The notes below the pieces were generated by a model. The model saw only the letters and a list, made by a program, of their open reading frames with translations. It made no database searches and had not been told where the DNA came from. A stretch of 64,000 nt of DNA from Cocos nucifera (lineage: Eukaryota > Streptophyta > Magnoliopsida > Arecales > Arecaceae): contig QRFJ01000503.1 in the NCBI GenBank assembly GCA_006176705.1, positions 387,089 to 451,088 of the forward strand, in the 5' to 3' direction. A program made the translations under genes and the position numbers. Positions within the stretch are counted from its first letter, which is position 1. Each line of letters begins with the position of its first letter. Positions 1 to 10,900 of this stretch are shown piece by piece.

Positions 1-1372
1 ATCGACATCGTACAAAATCTGATCGGTTAGCAGCTCCCTCTGCATCATGACTTTCATGTCTTTCAGCTTCAGAAAGTCTTCCCGATCAATTGGGTTGACC
101 TGATTATTGTCGTTCAGGTTGGTATTTAGAGTCCCCCAAATGAAAAAAAAAATTCAAGAAAGAGTGGATGACATAAAAAAGAACAAGATCTTTCAATCAT
201 AGATGGATGATGGAAGACAGAAAATGAAGGAGAGCTCCTTCCTCAGGGCAAACATCCACCAACCATCGGCTTTCGAATGGAAACGAAGAGTAAAAAAAAG
301 ATGAAACAAAGAAAGATGAGGAGTGGTCAGAATGGAATGATACAGGAGGGCGAAGAAAACTAAAAGCCGAATAGAGTTTAGCACGAGTTGTACTGGACAA
401 ATCTGATAATAGTCCAGGACATTCTAAATGAACTCCGGGATCGAAAATTAGAGGCCCGACCTAAGATTTTTGACATAAAATGCCATTTGGTCGATCGATG
501 GAGAGGTCACCCAACCTTTCGAGCAAGGGGCAAAAAATTGGAACTACTTTGGGACTCTGTACTATTCTCGAAGCTGATCAATAATAGAAGCCGATAGTGA
601 AAAAACCTTCCCTACTGGATCAAGAGAAAAAATGACCATCAAACCAGATGGCCGACCACTATCCCCTATGGATCTACCCCTACCTTTACTAGCCATTATG
701 AAAGCTATTGAAAACTATAAAGAGGCAAAGAAAAGGGGGAAGAAGAATTCTAACCTGAAGATATGAGGAAAACTTAGAAGAATAGTGAAGGCAAAAGAAG
801 GAGAAGGACTTAGAACTCCAAAGCACCAGCGGAAGACAAAGTCACTATAAAAAATTTAAGGAGAGTAATAGTGGTTCTATATATATACGAACCACCAACG
901 GTCAAGATTACTTCGATAAAAATGAGGCCATATGGATTCTTAACACCTGACAGAATCTTAGCCCTCAGACGTTCGGACGTTTCAACGCACCTCCCCTAAG
1001 ATCATGCCATGACATCACAATCCATGGGAATAGCCAACGACCAGTGATAACACAACATGTGGCACCATCGGATTGATCAACCAGATTATCAGGCTATCAA
1101 ATCATTTTTTTGAATCGATCGTGCTAATGATGATAACACGATCATCGAAGCAATAAAATGATGGAGACTTCTCTTGCTAAACATGCTAATAATTGCTGCA
1201 CGATCATTAGAGTGGTCCAGCATTCCTTGATTTATGAGATAATCATTAATGCCAAAAGAAGAGTAGCCACCAAATCAAAGCTCGAGGCAATTAATGAAGA
1301 CTCGTCATTCAAAATGCCGGACCACATGGTAAACTACGTGTCTCCATCACTTTGAACTCGAAAGTAGGGGAC
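1..1372 (+). mobile_element. Tat-lineage gypsy element, 3' internal region (partial)
   Basis: This stretch precedes a decayed LTR and has the layout of the DNA between integrase and 3' LTR in Tat-lineage Ty3/gypsy elements. On the minus strand near 1-140 there is an acidic/basic, helix-like reading frame (reads ...NPIDREDFLKLKDMK...), like the antisense ORF that some Tat elements carry there. Around 870-1,000 lies a TATA-like stretch (tatatatat) followed by conserved-looking DNA. A polypurine run (aaagtagggga, 1,361-1,371) ends the block next to the LTR. The rest of the element lies left of the window. The assignment is by layout and style, not by a protein domain, so it is moderate. The family differs from the Tat element at 45,500: the sequences before the two 3' LTRs do not match. 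Confidence 0.5.
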
Positions 1373-2072
1373 AACTATTCGATTCATTAACTCAGCATCT
1401 CAATTTGGCATCCAAACGACGAGCAACATTCAACTTCTGACTAACTATCAGTATGACCGACTAAACAACAATGAACCACAATACATCGGGTGGACAATTC
1501 TAGTGAATTTTTGATTAATCTGGTGTTCGACATATAGTCAACCAAATCCTACGATCAATCGATTATTGAGATCGATCGACTAACAATTGGCTACTCTCAA
1601 CCGATCATCAATCAACTTACTAACTTTCAATTATCAACTTTTCGATGATGATTGATCAGTAACTTCCAACCAAATAGAACAACTCAAATGGAGAATTACC
1701 GATCGATTGAAATATTAGTCGGATACCGATATATAGTTGGTATAATCTATATTTCCGATGCAGAATATGCATAATGGCTTTTTCATGATCGTATAATGAG
1801 CATTAACTACCCTTTTAATACCACAATAAGCAGAATCCCACGATTCATGATCGTTATAGATGGTTACCACTATATTCATCTATATAAAAAAAAAACCAAA
1901 TACTTTAGTAAGAAAATTTTGCTACTTAAATTCTACTTTAACTATTATGTTCACAAATCCTCCACTGACTTAAACATTGAAGAGTCCCCATCGAAAATAT
2001 TTTCAGTTAGTATGGACTTCTTTTGCAGGTGACTTTCTTCGACGATAGGTACATCAGAGGATTAGTTGTAAC
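1373..2072 (+). repeat. Decayed Tat-type 3' LTR
   Basis: About 700 bp begin just after the polypurine run at 1,361-1,371 and end at ...gttgtaaca near 2,072. The last ~130 bp have the look of Tat LTR tails: a 'ctgacttaaacattgaagag' stretch, then 'gtccccatcga', then 'tttgcaggtgac', then an end in 'aaca'. A TATA-like 'ctatataaaa' lies at 1,879-1,888. No clean TG start remains and no second LTR is in the window, so the left boundary is approximate. Confidence 0.5.
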
Positions 2073-3057
2073 AATACCTTTTTTGCCTACATTAGAAGAG
2101 TGATTAGTTTTTCGTAGAAATGGAAGAAGATCACATCGCAATCACATGACTCCTCCCCATTCTCTCTTTCTTTTTAAACTTGGGTTTTGGCCCCATTTCG
2201 ATGAGTTTGATTACAGAAATTACAAAAAAAAAGGAAGGATTGCACTCTTCCTATTTGTCTTTCACTACCATCATTTAGGAATAAAGACTTTGCCAAATTC
2301 TTTTGTCCCAGCATAATTTTTTCTCATTTGGTTTATTAGAATGCCTCAACTATATATATCACTGCACTTTCATTTGAGACATATCGTAATGATAAACGAC
2401 TTATCTATCCATGACCTTATTTTAAATTCTCAATACTTCTATCACTCCATTTTGGAGAGATAGAAAATCCATCACTATCTCAGCTACCCTATTAGAGGCT
2501 CTAAGGAAGTTGAAATAAGAGAGCACTCATCTTGGGATGGGCTTACTATTTGGATGCTTTCAGCAGTTGTCTATTTTGTACTTAGCTATTCAGCATTTAT
2601 CATGGGCATGATAACTGGTACATTAGAGGTACATCCTTCTTGATCCTCTCATACTAGAAAAATATTCTCTTAATACTTTAACGCCTATGCTAAATATGAA
2701 CCAAACTATCTCACGATGTTGTGAGGACCGAGGGAGAAAGGGGAACATAGAAAGCTTTATCCAAAGTTAAAGCTCCTCAATAGCTTAGAGCATGAATTTT
2801 GACCAAAGCTTTGATCAAAGTCCCATCAAAACCTCAGATTGACGAGGAAATAAGAGGGATATGAGAGACTGTGTCTTTGCACCTATAATAAAGCTCGAAC
2901 CTTAAGATAGCATTCATTTCCACCTCCTCACTAGAATAAGTGATATTCTGAATTGCACCCTTAAAGATGATATCCATATTAGTCAACAAGATCTCCTCGA
3001 GTTGGGTTTCCATAAACTCACTCTAATCAATGTCTTGAAATTCCTCCAATCCTTATC
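2073..3057. other. Gene-poor stretch with a weak antisense coding-like segment
   Basis: No gene with a start, stop and recognisable domain is visible. On the minus strand about 70 codons (roughly 2,850-3,050) read almost open, with one internal stop, and have protein-like composition (for example ETQLEEILLTNMDII). This frame stops at the MULE inserted at 3,067. It may be a remnant of a coding exon; I do not recognise it. Confidence 0.3.
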
Positions 3058-3066
3058 CTTCTAAAG
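3058..3066. repeat. 9-bp target-site duplication of MULE A, left copy
   Basis: CTTCTAAAG lies directly before the left TIR and is repeated exactly at 4,313-4,321 after the right TIR. A 9-bp duplication is the signature of Mutator-superfamily insertion. Confidence 0.8.
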
Positions 3067-4312
3067 GAACAAAAATCATATATGGCAGGTACTATAAAAT
3101 ATTATACAGGATGGGCTTCCTATTTTGCCATATTTCTTTTAATACCAATCTTTAAAAAAATATATAAAGTCAAAGATTCCTCCTACTAATGGAGTCATTA
3201 GTCTTATAATTAAAAATAAAAGAAATATGGTATTCACTTTCTTCAAACAAATTAATACTTACCTCCAGATAAATCAATATATAGTTTTTGAAATATGGAG
3301 TTCGTCGATACATAATATATAGCCAGATGATATACACTAAAAAATTAGTCGACTAGCAATCCAATACATATATCCAAGTAAATTGGTATATAGTTTTCAT
3401 AATATTTTGTTTACTAGTGCACACTAAATGATATTGTGATATACATTCATTAACTTTCTGATATATACTGCAAGCTTCTTTAATATAAATTTAGCAATGA
3501 TCCAGTACACACCTCTAGATAAATTGAATTATAGTTTTAAGAATATAGAGTTCATCAATACATAGTATAGGACCAAGTGATACATAGTGAATTACTCATC
3601 TAGCAATCCAATACATATCTCCAAGCAAATTGATACATAGTTTACAAAATATTATGTTTACTAGTATACATTATATGGTATGGTCATATACTCATTGATT
3701 TTTTGATACATGCTGCAAGCTTCTTTGATACATACTTAATAATGATCTCATATACACCTCCAGATAAATCAATATACAATTTTTAGGACATGCTTTTTAT
3801 CTAGAGATATGGATTGGATCATTACTAGGTGTGTATCAGCAAAGCTTATAGTATGTATCATGAAGTTGATGAGTGTGTATCATTAAACTATACTATGTAT
3901 ATTAATGAACATGATATATTGAAAATCATATATCAATTTGCTTGAATGTATATATTAGATTGCTAGATAACTAATTTGTTAAGTGTGCATCATCGACTGT
4001 ATATTGTATATTAATAAACTCTATATTATGAATATTGTATATCGATTTATTAATAGATGTGTACTATTTGATAATTTATTTATTTAGTGTGTATTATATA
4101 ATCATATGGTATATATCAGTAAAAAGTATATATTGAAAACATTGAAGAAAAAGAATGTCATTTTTTTAATTATGGGACTAATAACTCCATTAATAGAAAA
4201 ATCTTTCACTTTTAGACTTATTTTTTAATATTAGTATTAATAAAAATATAACAAATTATGAAACCTGTCTCATATGATATTTTATAGTATCCATCCTATA
4301 TGATTTTTGTTC
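3067..4312. mobile_element. MULE A: fold-back Mutator-like element, non-autonomous
   Basis: The 1,246-bp element starts GAACAAAAATCATATA and ends in its inverse (ATATGATTTTTGTTC), flanked by a perfect 9-bp TSD (CTTCTAAAG). The inverted arms are very long. The outer ~190 bp pair with each other, and the internal repeated blocks (3,270-3,790) also pair, in inverse, with 3,830-4,140, so nearly the whole element can fold into one hairpin. The left arm holds two ~255-bp direct copies of a block with recurring 'atacatag', 'agcaatccaatacat' and 'gcaagcttcttt' motifs; the right arm holds about one copy. No transposase reading frame is present, so it would need MURA/MUDR-type transposase in trans. The TSD and TIRs are seen directly; the superfamily is inferred from TSD length and the G-first terminus. 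Confidence 0.75.
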
Positions 4313-4321
4313 CTTCTAAAG
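4313..4321. repeat. 9-bp target-site duplication of MULE A, right copy
   Basis: CTTCTAAAG, identical to 3,058-3,066. Confidence 0.8.
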
Positions 4322-4859
4322 GACCATGCATAAGTATCCCACATATATTGCAAGCACCGGCATGATGCTCAAGGCTAGGAATGCTGGAGTTTCCATCAAT
4401 AGGGAATAATTCTTCATAGTTGGAGTATTTGATTTGCAATAATAGGTTGACTATAATCGGGTTAGTCATCGGTGGATCATCTTATTTCCTCATTCTCCTT
4501 CACCTTTCTTGAATAGAGATAGAGGGAGATAAAGAATTGCTACCTCCAGTCATTGTCGCCATTCTAACAACTCATCCCTCAACAAGTTTCTCTCTATATA
4601 TATCATCAATGCCCTAGAACCCAAATCCATAATCTAGGAAAACAAAAAGATGTTAAACGAAAGAAAAAATAGAATTTTCTTTTAATTGTAAGGGACACAA
4701 AAGCCACCCAACATTATCCAGCAACAAATGGATATTCTTGACTTTATTCCAAATTTTTGTAAAATCGGGATGCTGGATTTAGCTACAAAAATGGATGCCA
4801 ATGTTTGATTGTAATTCAAAATCTATCAAGAATAATTAAAAGTATGATTGTGATTAAAG

Positions 4860-5035
4860 CGATGTTTGGTTCGCAGCTAGAATTAGAATTAGGATCCGAA
4901 TGGAGTTTGAATATTAGGAATTCTCTCTCAGATTTTGAATGAAATTCCCTCAAGCCAAATAGCTAGAATGAGAATAACTTATTCCCAATCTTATTCTATA
5001 GTTTTACCCCTCCTAACTAAGCATGCCCTAAATAA
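4860..5035. mobile_element. Possible MITE
   Basis: About 175 bp begin 'gcgatgtttggttcgca' and end 'aactaagcatgccc', which are imperfect inverses of each other. The interior has the short, low-complexity style of plant MITEs ('ccaaatagctagaatgag'). The TSD is unclear (a TAA trinucleotide is possible), so PIF/Harbinger or hAT cannot be chosen. No coding sequence. Confidence 0.35.
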
Positions 5036-5976
5036 TTCGACCAACCTTATCGATGAGGAGATTATTGCATAATACGAGGGAAATCTTTTACATCAAAACA
5101 GTCAATTTCCATCAAGAATAGCAATGAACAAACATAAAGCCCAAAGAATCATGCATCAATTTGGAAAAAAAAATCATTGCAATAAAAAAAAAGATTGGTT
5201 TTCATAATATTCTAAGTATAAAACACATAAATCAATCAAAAAAAATAATTGAGAAAGATAAATACATGAAAAAATGAATGAGGAATGAAAAAGAATCTAT
5301 TGGATTGGATTGAATATAAATTGAAATAAGCTAAGAGAAAAGCTTAAGAGGGTTGAGAGTGATCAACACTCACCCGTTCTAGAATAGCAAAAATTGGATC
5401 GATAGGTGAATGATCGGTAGGTGGAGGAACAAACAAAAGGGGCAATGAGGGTTCTGCAAGAGCTCATAGAGAAAAAGACCTTTGCATTTTCTTTTGCAAT
5501 ATCTCTATTTACTCCACTGCTTTAGGTTTTGGTTATCAAGAGTGTTATTCTATGTATATCATCATTGGTATCGAGTGTTGACAAACACTTATAACCATGT
5601 AGGGTGGTGGTGGTGGCAGCGACTGAGGAGATAGAAGAAAAATATTAATCAGATTGAGAATCTAATCAGGCGCCTAATTGGGATGAAGGAAATGAGAGAG
5701 CTAAGAGGGATTAGTCGGGTGTCTAATTGAGGATTTCCTTAAAATTGCTCTATTCCACTAATGATCTTCTATGGGTAACTTAGCATTTTTCACATGCCTC
5801 TAATAGTGATAAAGTGCAGATGATTAGTTGGACCATATTGTAATAAAACATTAAATTTGAAGATCTAATTCAAAAGATTTAAACTTTTGAGATTAAAGTG
5901 TTTTCTATCAAAGTTGAAGCAATGCACTATAACTTTCCTAACTTTAAATTGACGGGCTTGCTTGTAAGACACTACC
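5036..5976. other. Intergenic stretch, nothing recognised
   Basis: AT-rich DNA with short poly-A runs and no convincing ORF, RNA gene or mobile-element terminus. Confidence 0.4.
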
Positions 5977-5987
5977 TTTTTTTTTTT

Positions 5988-6976
5988 GATAAATTATGTT
6001 CCTGGTCTCTGAACTAAGTTGAATTTGCTTAAATGGTCTATAAACCATAAAAAGTTAAACCTTAATCCTTGAATTATCTGAACTGATTTAATGTTGCCTT
6101 TAGATGCAATTTTGGTGGCTTTCTTTTATTGGAAGTTTGATATGGCAACTACTGATATTTATGTGGTGCTTATGTGACATTATAATTTTTTTAAAAAATA
6201 TTGATGTGGCAAAATAATGATTCTTTCTTCTCCAATCATATTTTTTCTTTTTCTTCTTTGATTATCTTCCGGTCCCTCTTCTTTGAAAAAGATAGAGCCA
6301 TGGAGGAAAGGAGGTTTAGAATAGGAGAAAAAGATGATGAAATAGATGTCGGCTCGATGGGAGGCATTAGGAGAAGATAAGTGGAGGAGAAGAACCAAGC
6401 AAAGGAAGATGGAACCATAAAGGGAATGTTGTTTTCTTTCTTTCTCTTCTTTTTCTAATAAAATTTTAGGGATGAGAAAAAGAGAAATCAAAGATGAAAG
6501 ATCTAAGAAGGAGGTAGGTAGGGAGAGTTTAATAAGATGGAGTGGTGAAAAATAAAAAAGAAAGAGTAAGGAGGGAAGAGGAGGATGGGGCTATTGAGAG
6601 ATGGGGCAGTGGGAAAGTGGAGGCAAGGGCCATGAAGGAAAGAGGGCTTTTTTTTTATTTTTTTATTAGAATTTTAGGATGAGAAGAAGATAGATGAGGA
6701 AGCAGATGAAATTAGGGATTTAGCTATATCATTAGCATTTTTAAAAATATTTTGGACTACATCAGTTTTGATTTGAGCCATATAAACAAAACTTATTCCA
6801 CGTAAGCATCGGAGTTTGTCATATTAAACTTTCAATAAGAGAAAACTATTAGAATCATTTTTGAAGGCAACATTAAATTGGCTTAGATAGTTCGGGGACT
6901 AAACTTTAGTTTTTTATAGTTCATAAACTTTTTTAAAAAATCTGACTTGATTCAAGAACTAGGAACATAATTTATC
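5988..6976. mobile_element. MULE B: long-TIR Mutator-like element, non-autonomous
   Basis: The 989-bp unit starts GATAAATTATGTTCCTGG and ends in the inverse of GATAAATTATGTTCCTAG. TIR similarity runs about 110 bp inward, to the matching 'atttaatgttgcct' on one arm and its inverse on the other. The target was a poly-T run: 5,979-5,987 is nine T and 6,977-6,985 is A plus eight T, so a 9-bp TSD with one mismatch fits, but low complexity weakens it. The interior is purine-rich and carries two similar 'attttaggatgaga' segments (near 6,463 and 6,670). Short minus-strand ORFs inside (6,180-6,491) have no recognisable domain. No transposase. Confidence 0.65.
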
Positions 6977-7372
6977 ATTTTTTTTATAGATGTCAGAGCT
7001 TGCTATTTACGAATTATTGGTTCCTTATAGGTTATCATGAGAGAAAAAAATAGCATGAAAGAGGAGTCTGCCCTCGTCCTATGATCTTATTATCTTGTTG
7101 AATACATAAGCAGCAACCAAGCAGACCCATCGAATGCATAGTTAAGCACGGAATCCTAGTTTTATCCTAAAATAGAAGAAGAAAAAGGAGAATAGAGTAG
7201 ACCCTTAGCTTGTTATATTTTAGTCCACTTTCTTTTGCAGATGAATAATATGCAAGAATGGCTGTCATTGATTCGAGCAAGCAAGTTTATAGGTTAAATT
7301 TTAGATTACTTGCGGTAAGGTAGGTATTCTATCCTCGATCCTATGAATGATATGTGGAAAGAAAATTCACCA

Positions 7373-7458
7373 AACATGATCTTTCGCCTATATTAGCTCT
7401 TCTAAGATACGGTACAACATGGTCTTTCGCCTATATTAATTCTTTTAAGATGCGACAC
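7373..7458. repeat. Two imperfect 43-bp tandem copies
   Basis: 7,373-7,415 and 7,416-7,458 each contain 'tctttcgcctatatta' and 'aagat'; they differ at a handful of positions. They lie about 400 bp upstream of the promoter at 7,841. Confidence 0.8.
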
Positions 7459-7574
7459 AATTGAAGTACAGGGAAATAGAAGACATGAAACCATAGGGAA
7501 TCACAGCATACTGATTGAGCTTGCTGCAGGGAGTCACCTATATATATAAAGACTTTTTCTGTAGACATCAGCTT

Positions 7575-7656
7575 GCCATCAATCATGAAAATGAAATTTA
7601 GTCAAGTTGGTTATGGCCATCAATCATGAAAATGAAATTTAGTCAAGTTGGTTATG
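7575..7656. repeat. Two perfect 41-bp tandem copies
   Basis: 7,575-7,615 and 7,616-7,656 are identical (start gccatcaatcatg, end ggttatg). Perfect identity suggests a recent slippage or duplication, about 190 bp upstream of the TATA box at 7,841. Confidence 0.9.
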
Positions 7657-7739
7657 GCAATCTTTAGAAACCTTTCAACACCTGGCACCTTAGAACCCTC
7701 AGCTAATGCATTGACGACAAAGCAAACGAAATTATGTGA

Positions 7740-7872
7740 ACGGACGGGGGTGTCTACGGCCGGGGCCCGCAGAATGGGTCAACATTTCTGACAGACCTAA
7801 TCAAATTATGAAAGGGAGATAATCCCGGCGCCTGACCCTCTATATAAACCAGCCCTCTCACTTCACCACCAA
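7740..7872 (+). promoter_or_regulatory. Core promoter with TATA box
   Basis: A locally GC-rich segment (7,743-7,775 and 7,827-7,836) leads into ctcTATATAAAcc with the TATA box at 7,841-7,848. A pyrimidine-rich 'cctctcacttcaccacc' lies 25-35 bp downstream, a good place for transcription to start (about 7,865-7,875). What follows has the character of a plant 5' UTR ending at a splice donor. This is pattern evidence; no transcript data were available. Confidence 0.55.
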
Positions 7873-7976
7873 GCACGATCCGAGAAAACCATAGCTTCTC
7901 CACTAAAACTGTCCTCTTCCCTCACAGGCAACCTGCGCGTCCTGTCTGATTGCAGCCAAAACACTAAAGATTCCAG
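7868..7976 (+). other. Predicted 5'-untranslated first exon ending at a splice donor
   Basis: About 110 bp, CA/CT-rich, without ATG, ends ...ttccAG at 7,976 followed by GTATGG (donor 7,977). TATA box, untranslated leader and an early intron with a T-rich 5' part is the layout of many highly expressed plant genes. I could not identify the coding exon: the nearest candidate acceptor (cttgcag at about 9,007) is followed by DNA with stops in all frames. The gene identity is unknown. Confidence 0.45.
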
Positions 7977-10900
7977 GTATGGATCCTTGCCCCATTTCTT
8001 TTCTGATGCAGCTTTCAATGGAGCAAGGTTTGATCGTTGTTGATGAAGATTTCATGTAATTTTCATCCCTTCTCTATCAGATTCTCTTTTACGTCGAGTT
8101 CGTCGTTTCATCATTATGCCCGATCTTCTACGCGGCACTGGATCTATGACCTGTCAGGGTTGCGACCGCTTTCTATCGCAAGTTTTTGCGAATGAGGCCT
8201 GCTTTTTCCGTTGAATCCCTAAAGGTTTAGGTTATTGATCTCTAATATCCTTTGTTTTTCCGACGCGGTTCCCCCTGGTGGGCTATTTGATTGTTCTTGA
8301 GATAGTCGTCATGTAATTTTCTCCCTCTTCCCCACCGGATTCCCTTTTATTTTCTACTAATTGTTTCACTATTATGGCCAATCTACTGTGCTTCTTGGAT
8401 TTCTTGAGCTTATGACATGTCAGGGTACTCTGGAGCTTCTTCCTGGCTCTGATGACCTACTAATGTTTCTTACTTATCAAAATCTTGAACCTAGACGCTG
8501 TTATTTCCGTGTAATAATTCTGCTCAGTGTACGTGATTCTGTACTCGGATTGATAGGGTGTTGTTTATCTTTATTGGTCTTGTTTTCTTATTGGATATTC
8601 GTCGGGCCACTTTGTTTAGTCAATTCCTCATTTTATTTGTGTGCACACTAACTGATCCCGTTTCTCACTGCTTTTGCTTGCTACTGTTGAAGCAAGTGGT
8701 AAGGAAGATGATGCCTTATTTTTTGTTCACCGGTTGCCTGGATCTGCATGATAATATGAATTTAGTACATGTCAAATCAGCCTGTTGATGTTGATTACTA
8801 TACTAATGTTGTGGATCAGTGAGATAACCGTTTGCTAGTGCTCAAGGGATACCTTTTTTCTACTTTCCTGTCTTCGTTGCTTAATTGTTTGAATTGCGTT
8901 TTGTGCTCTTTTATTACATGGATCATTGTGTTTATGGGTTGTTACAATGTAATTCCCTTCTTGTTGCGTCTTTAATGGATTGTTTGCATGAATCCCAAAA
9001 CTTGCAGGGATTTTTCTATATATTGATATAAAAGCTCAGCTGGAGAGTCATTTATTACCATAACGTTTGATAACGAGTGCATTCTGAATATTCCTTCTCT
9101 TCCTGGTGAATATTTCTGTCCTGTGCACCGAACGCTCATTGGTCCCAATGGAGCTTTACGGTCACACTATTGGAAAACTGGATGCTCATGTTTCAACATA
9201 AGCAATAAAGGGCCCAGGGTGGTGAAAAACTATGTGATAAGTTTGTTACTTGCCGCATGTGGAATAACAGGATCACCACTTTATGAATGAAGTTTAATTG
9301 GCATAGGTTCATCACTGGAATTTTTTTTTTTTTTATGCAAGCATGGCTTCCTAATCTGATTATCTATATTGAGAAAATACTCATTTTCATGGACAACATA
9401 CAATTTCAAGTTATAGAAATAGAATGTGAGGACCATCTTTTTGATACATCTGCCTTCAACATTGAGAATATGAGTAGATACACTGTGATAAAGCTGGAAA
9501 AAAAGAGTATCTGATTGTGCTTGCTTTTAGAAAAGGCTTGATTGGTGTCTTTGTTGGGTTTTACAATATCAAGTTTGGACTACCACATCAAGTCAACTAT
9601 AGTTATGGAATTTAGGAAACATTTCTCCATAATTGGATCATCTTGAAGTTGCAAATGGAATTTCTCCATCACTTGTATGCCCATGCTTTACATTTTTGGA
9701 TCAAAGAGAGGAGGGTTAGCTTCACATGATAGGTTGCAAGGTGGATGTTTAATTGTAGCCATAAACTGAATGTTCTTCTCTTTTCTTTCTTTTTTTTTTT
9801 TTTTTTTTTTTTTTGTTTGGTAACTTTGTATAAACCTATTGGAGGCAAAAGTTTGTTTCCCAACAATTTGGAAAATTGAGCACCTAATCTTGTACAAGGA
9901 AATTCATGGTTCAATATTTTTTTAGTTTTGAATTGATTATAGCATTAAGGTTCGAGTTAGGCATGCAATCAAAATTTAGATTGGATTCTTCATTTAGAAG
10001 CCCATCTAGGAAGCTGTACTTTGTATGAGAAGGGGCTTTGGGACTATCGTCATTTGGTGATTGCATTTTATGGCTGACCAATTTATATTAACTTGAACTA
10101 ATTTAGAATGATTTCTAGTTTTAGGGAGATGCTCTTTCATTATTTGTTTATGTTGATAACATACCATATGATAAATTTGTTGCTCAAATATTTAAATTAG
10201 AATTAAATGTTCATTTCCTTGTAGGAAGTTCATCTAGCATTACCATAGTGAATACTGTTTTTTTTTTTTTTTTTTTTTTGTCTTTTTTTTTCCTCATGTC
10301 ATTTAATATGGATGGTTGTGCTAAAGGTGATTATTGCATTTGATGTCCACTTTCTTCAACTAGACTTTCTTAGTGGTAGCACATCATATTTTACTTATTT
10401 GAGGGGAGTAGCCAGTCAAATATTTATTCTTTTCAGGTGCCTTTTTGGGCAGCTTCAGGAATCTCCACCTTCTATGGTCAGCTTTCTTTGTTTTGAGGAA
10501 ATTATCTTTTGGCATATTTTCATTATGTTATAGCAGAATTCTAGGTAGCATTGTCTTGTTTGATTCTAGGATATGAGAATTTGTTGTTCATTATTGTTTG
10601 AATGTTGTTGCTGTATTTGTTGCTTAGTACTGACAAAACACCAAATTATAGATTCCCAATCCTACAGACCAGACTCAAAAGTTTCTAGAAGCATGATATA
10701 TGATTTACTGTAGCTCCTCATCTAAGAGGAAAAATAATTGTAGACTGAATCTTACAATACATATCATCATATGTTCCTTTCTTATAGTATTGATCTGTTT
10801 TCCTTGAGATTGCTGATTCATTTTACATATTCTTTTAATTGTAAAAAGGGCTAATTTCTGAAAAAGATAACTTATTACTCCCATCTGTAATAAAAGAATC

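Noticed and set aside
3270..3790. CRISPR-like direct repeats
   Set aside because: Long AT-rich modules in a fold-back transposon of a plant genome; no short identical repeats with unique spacers.
3260..3800. Satellite DNA array
   Set aside because: Only two direct copies, bounded by a 9-bp TSD; explained as part of MULE A.
6180..6491. 103-codon minus-strand ORF inside MULE B
   Set aside because: Biased purine/pyrimidine composition, no transposase motif.
9669..9914. Minus-strand ORFs with a lysine run
   Set aside because: The lysines come from the poly-T run at 9,789-9,814; low complexity, not a gene.
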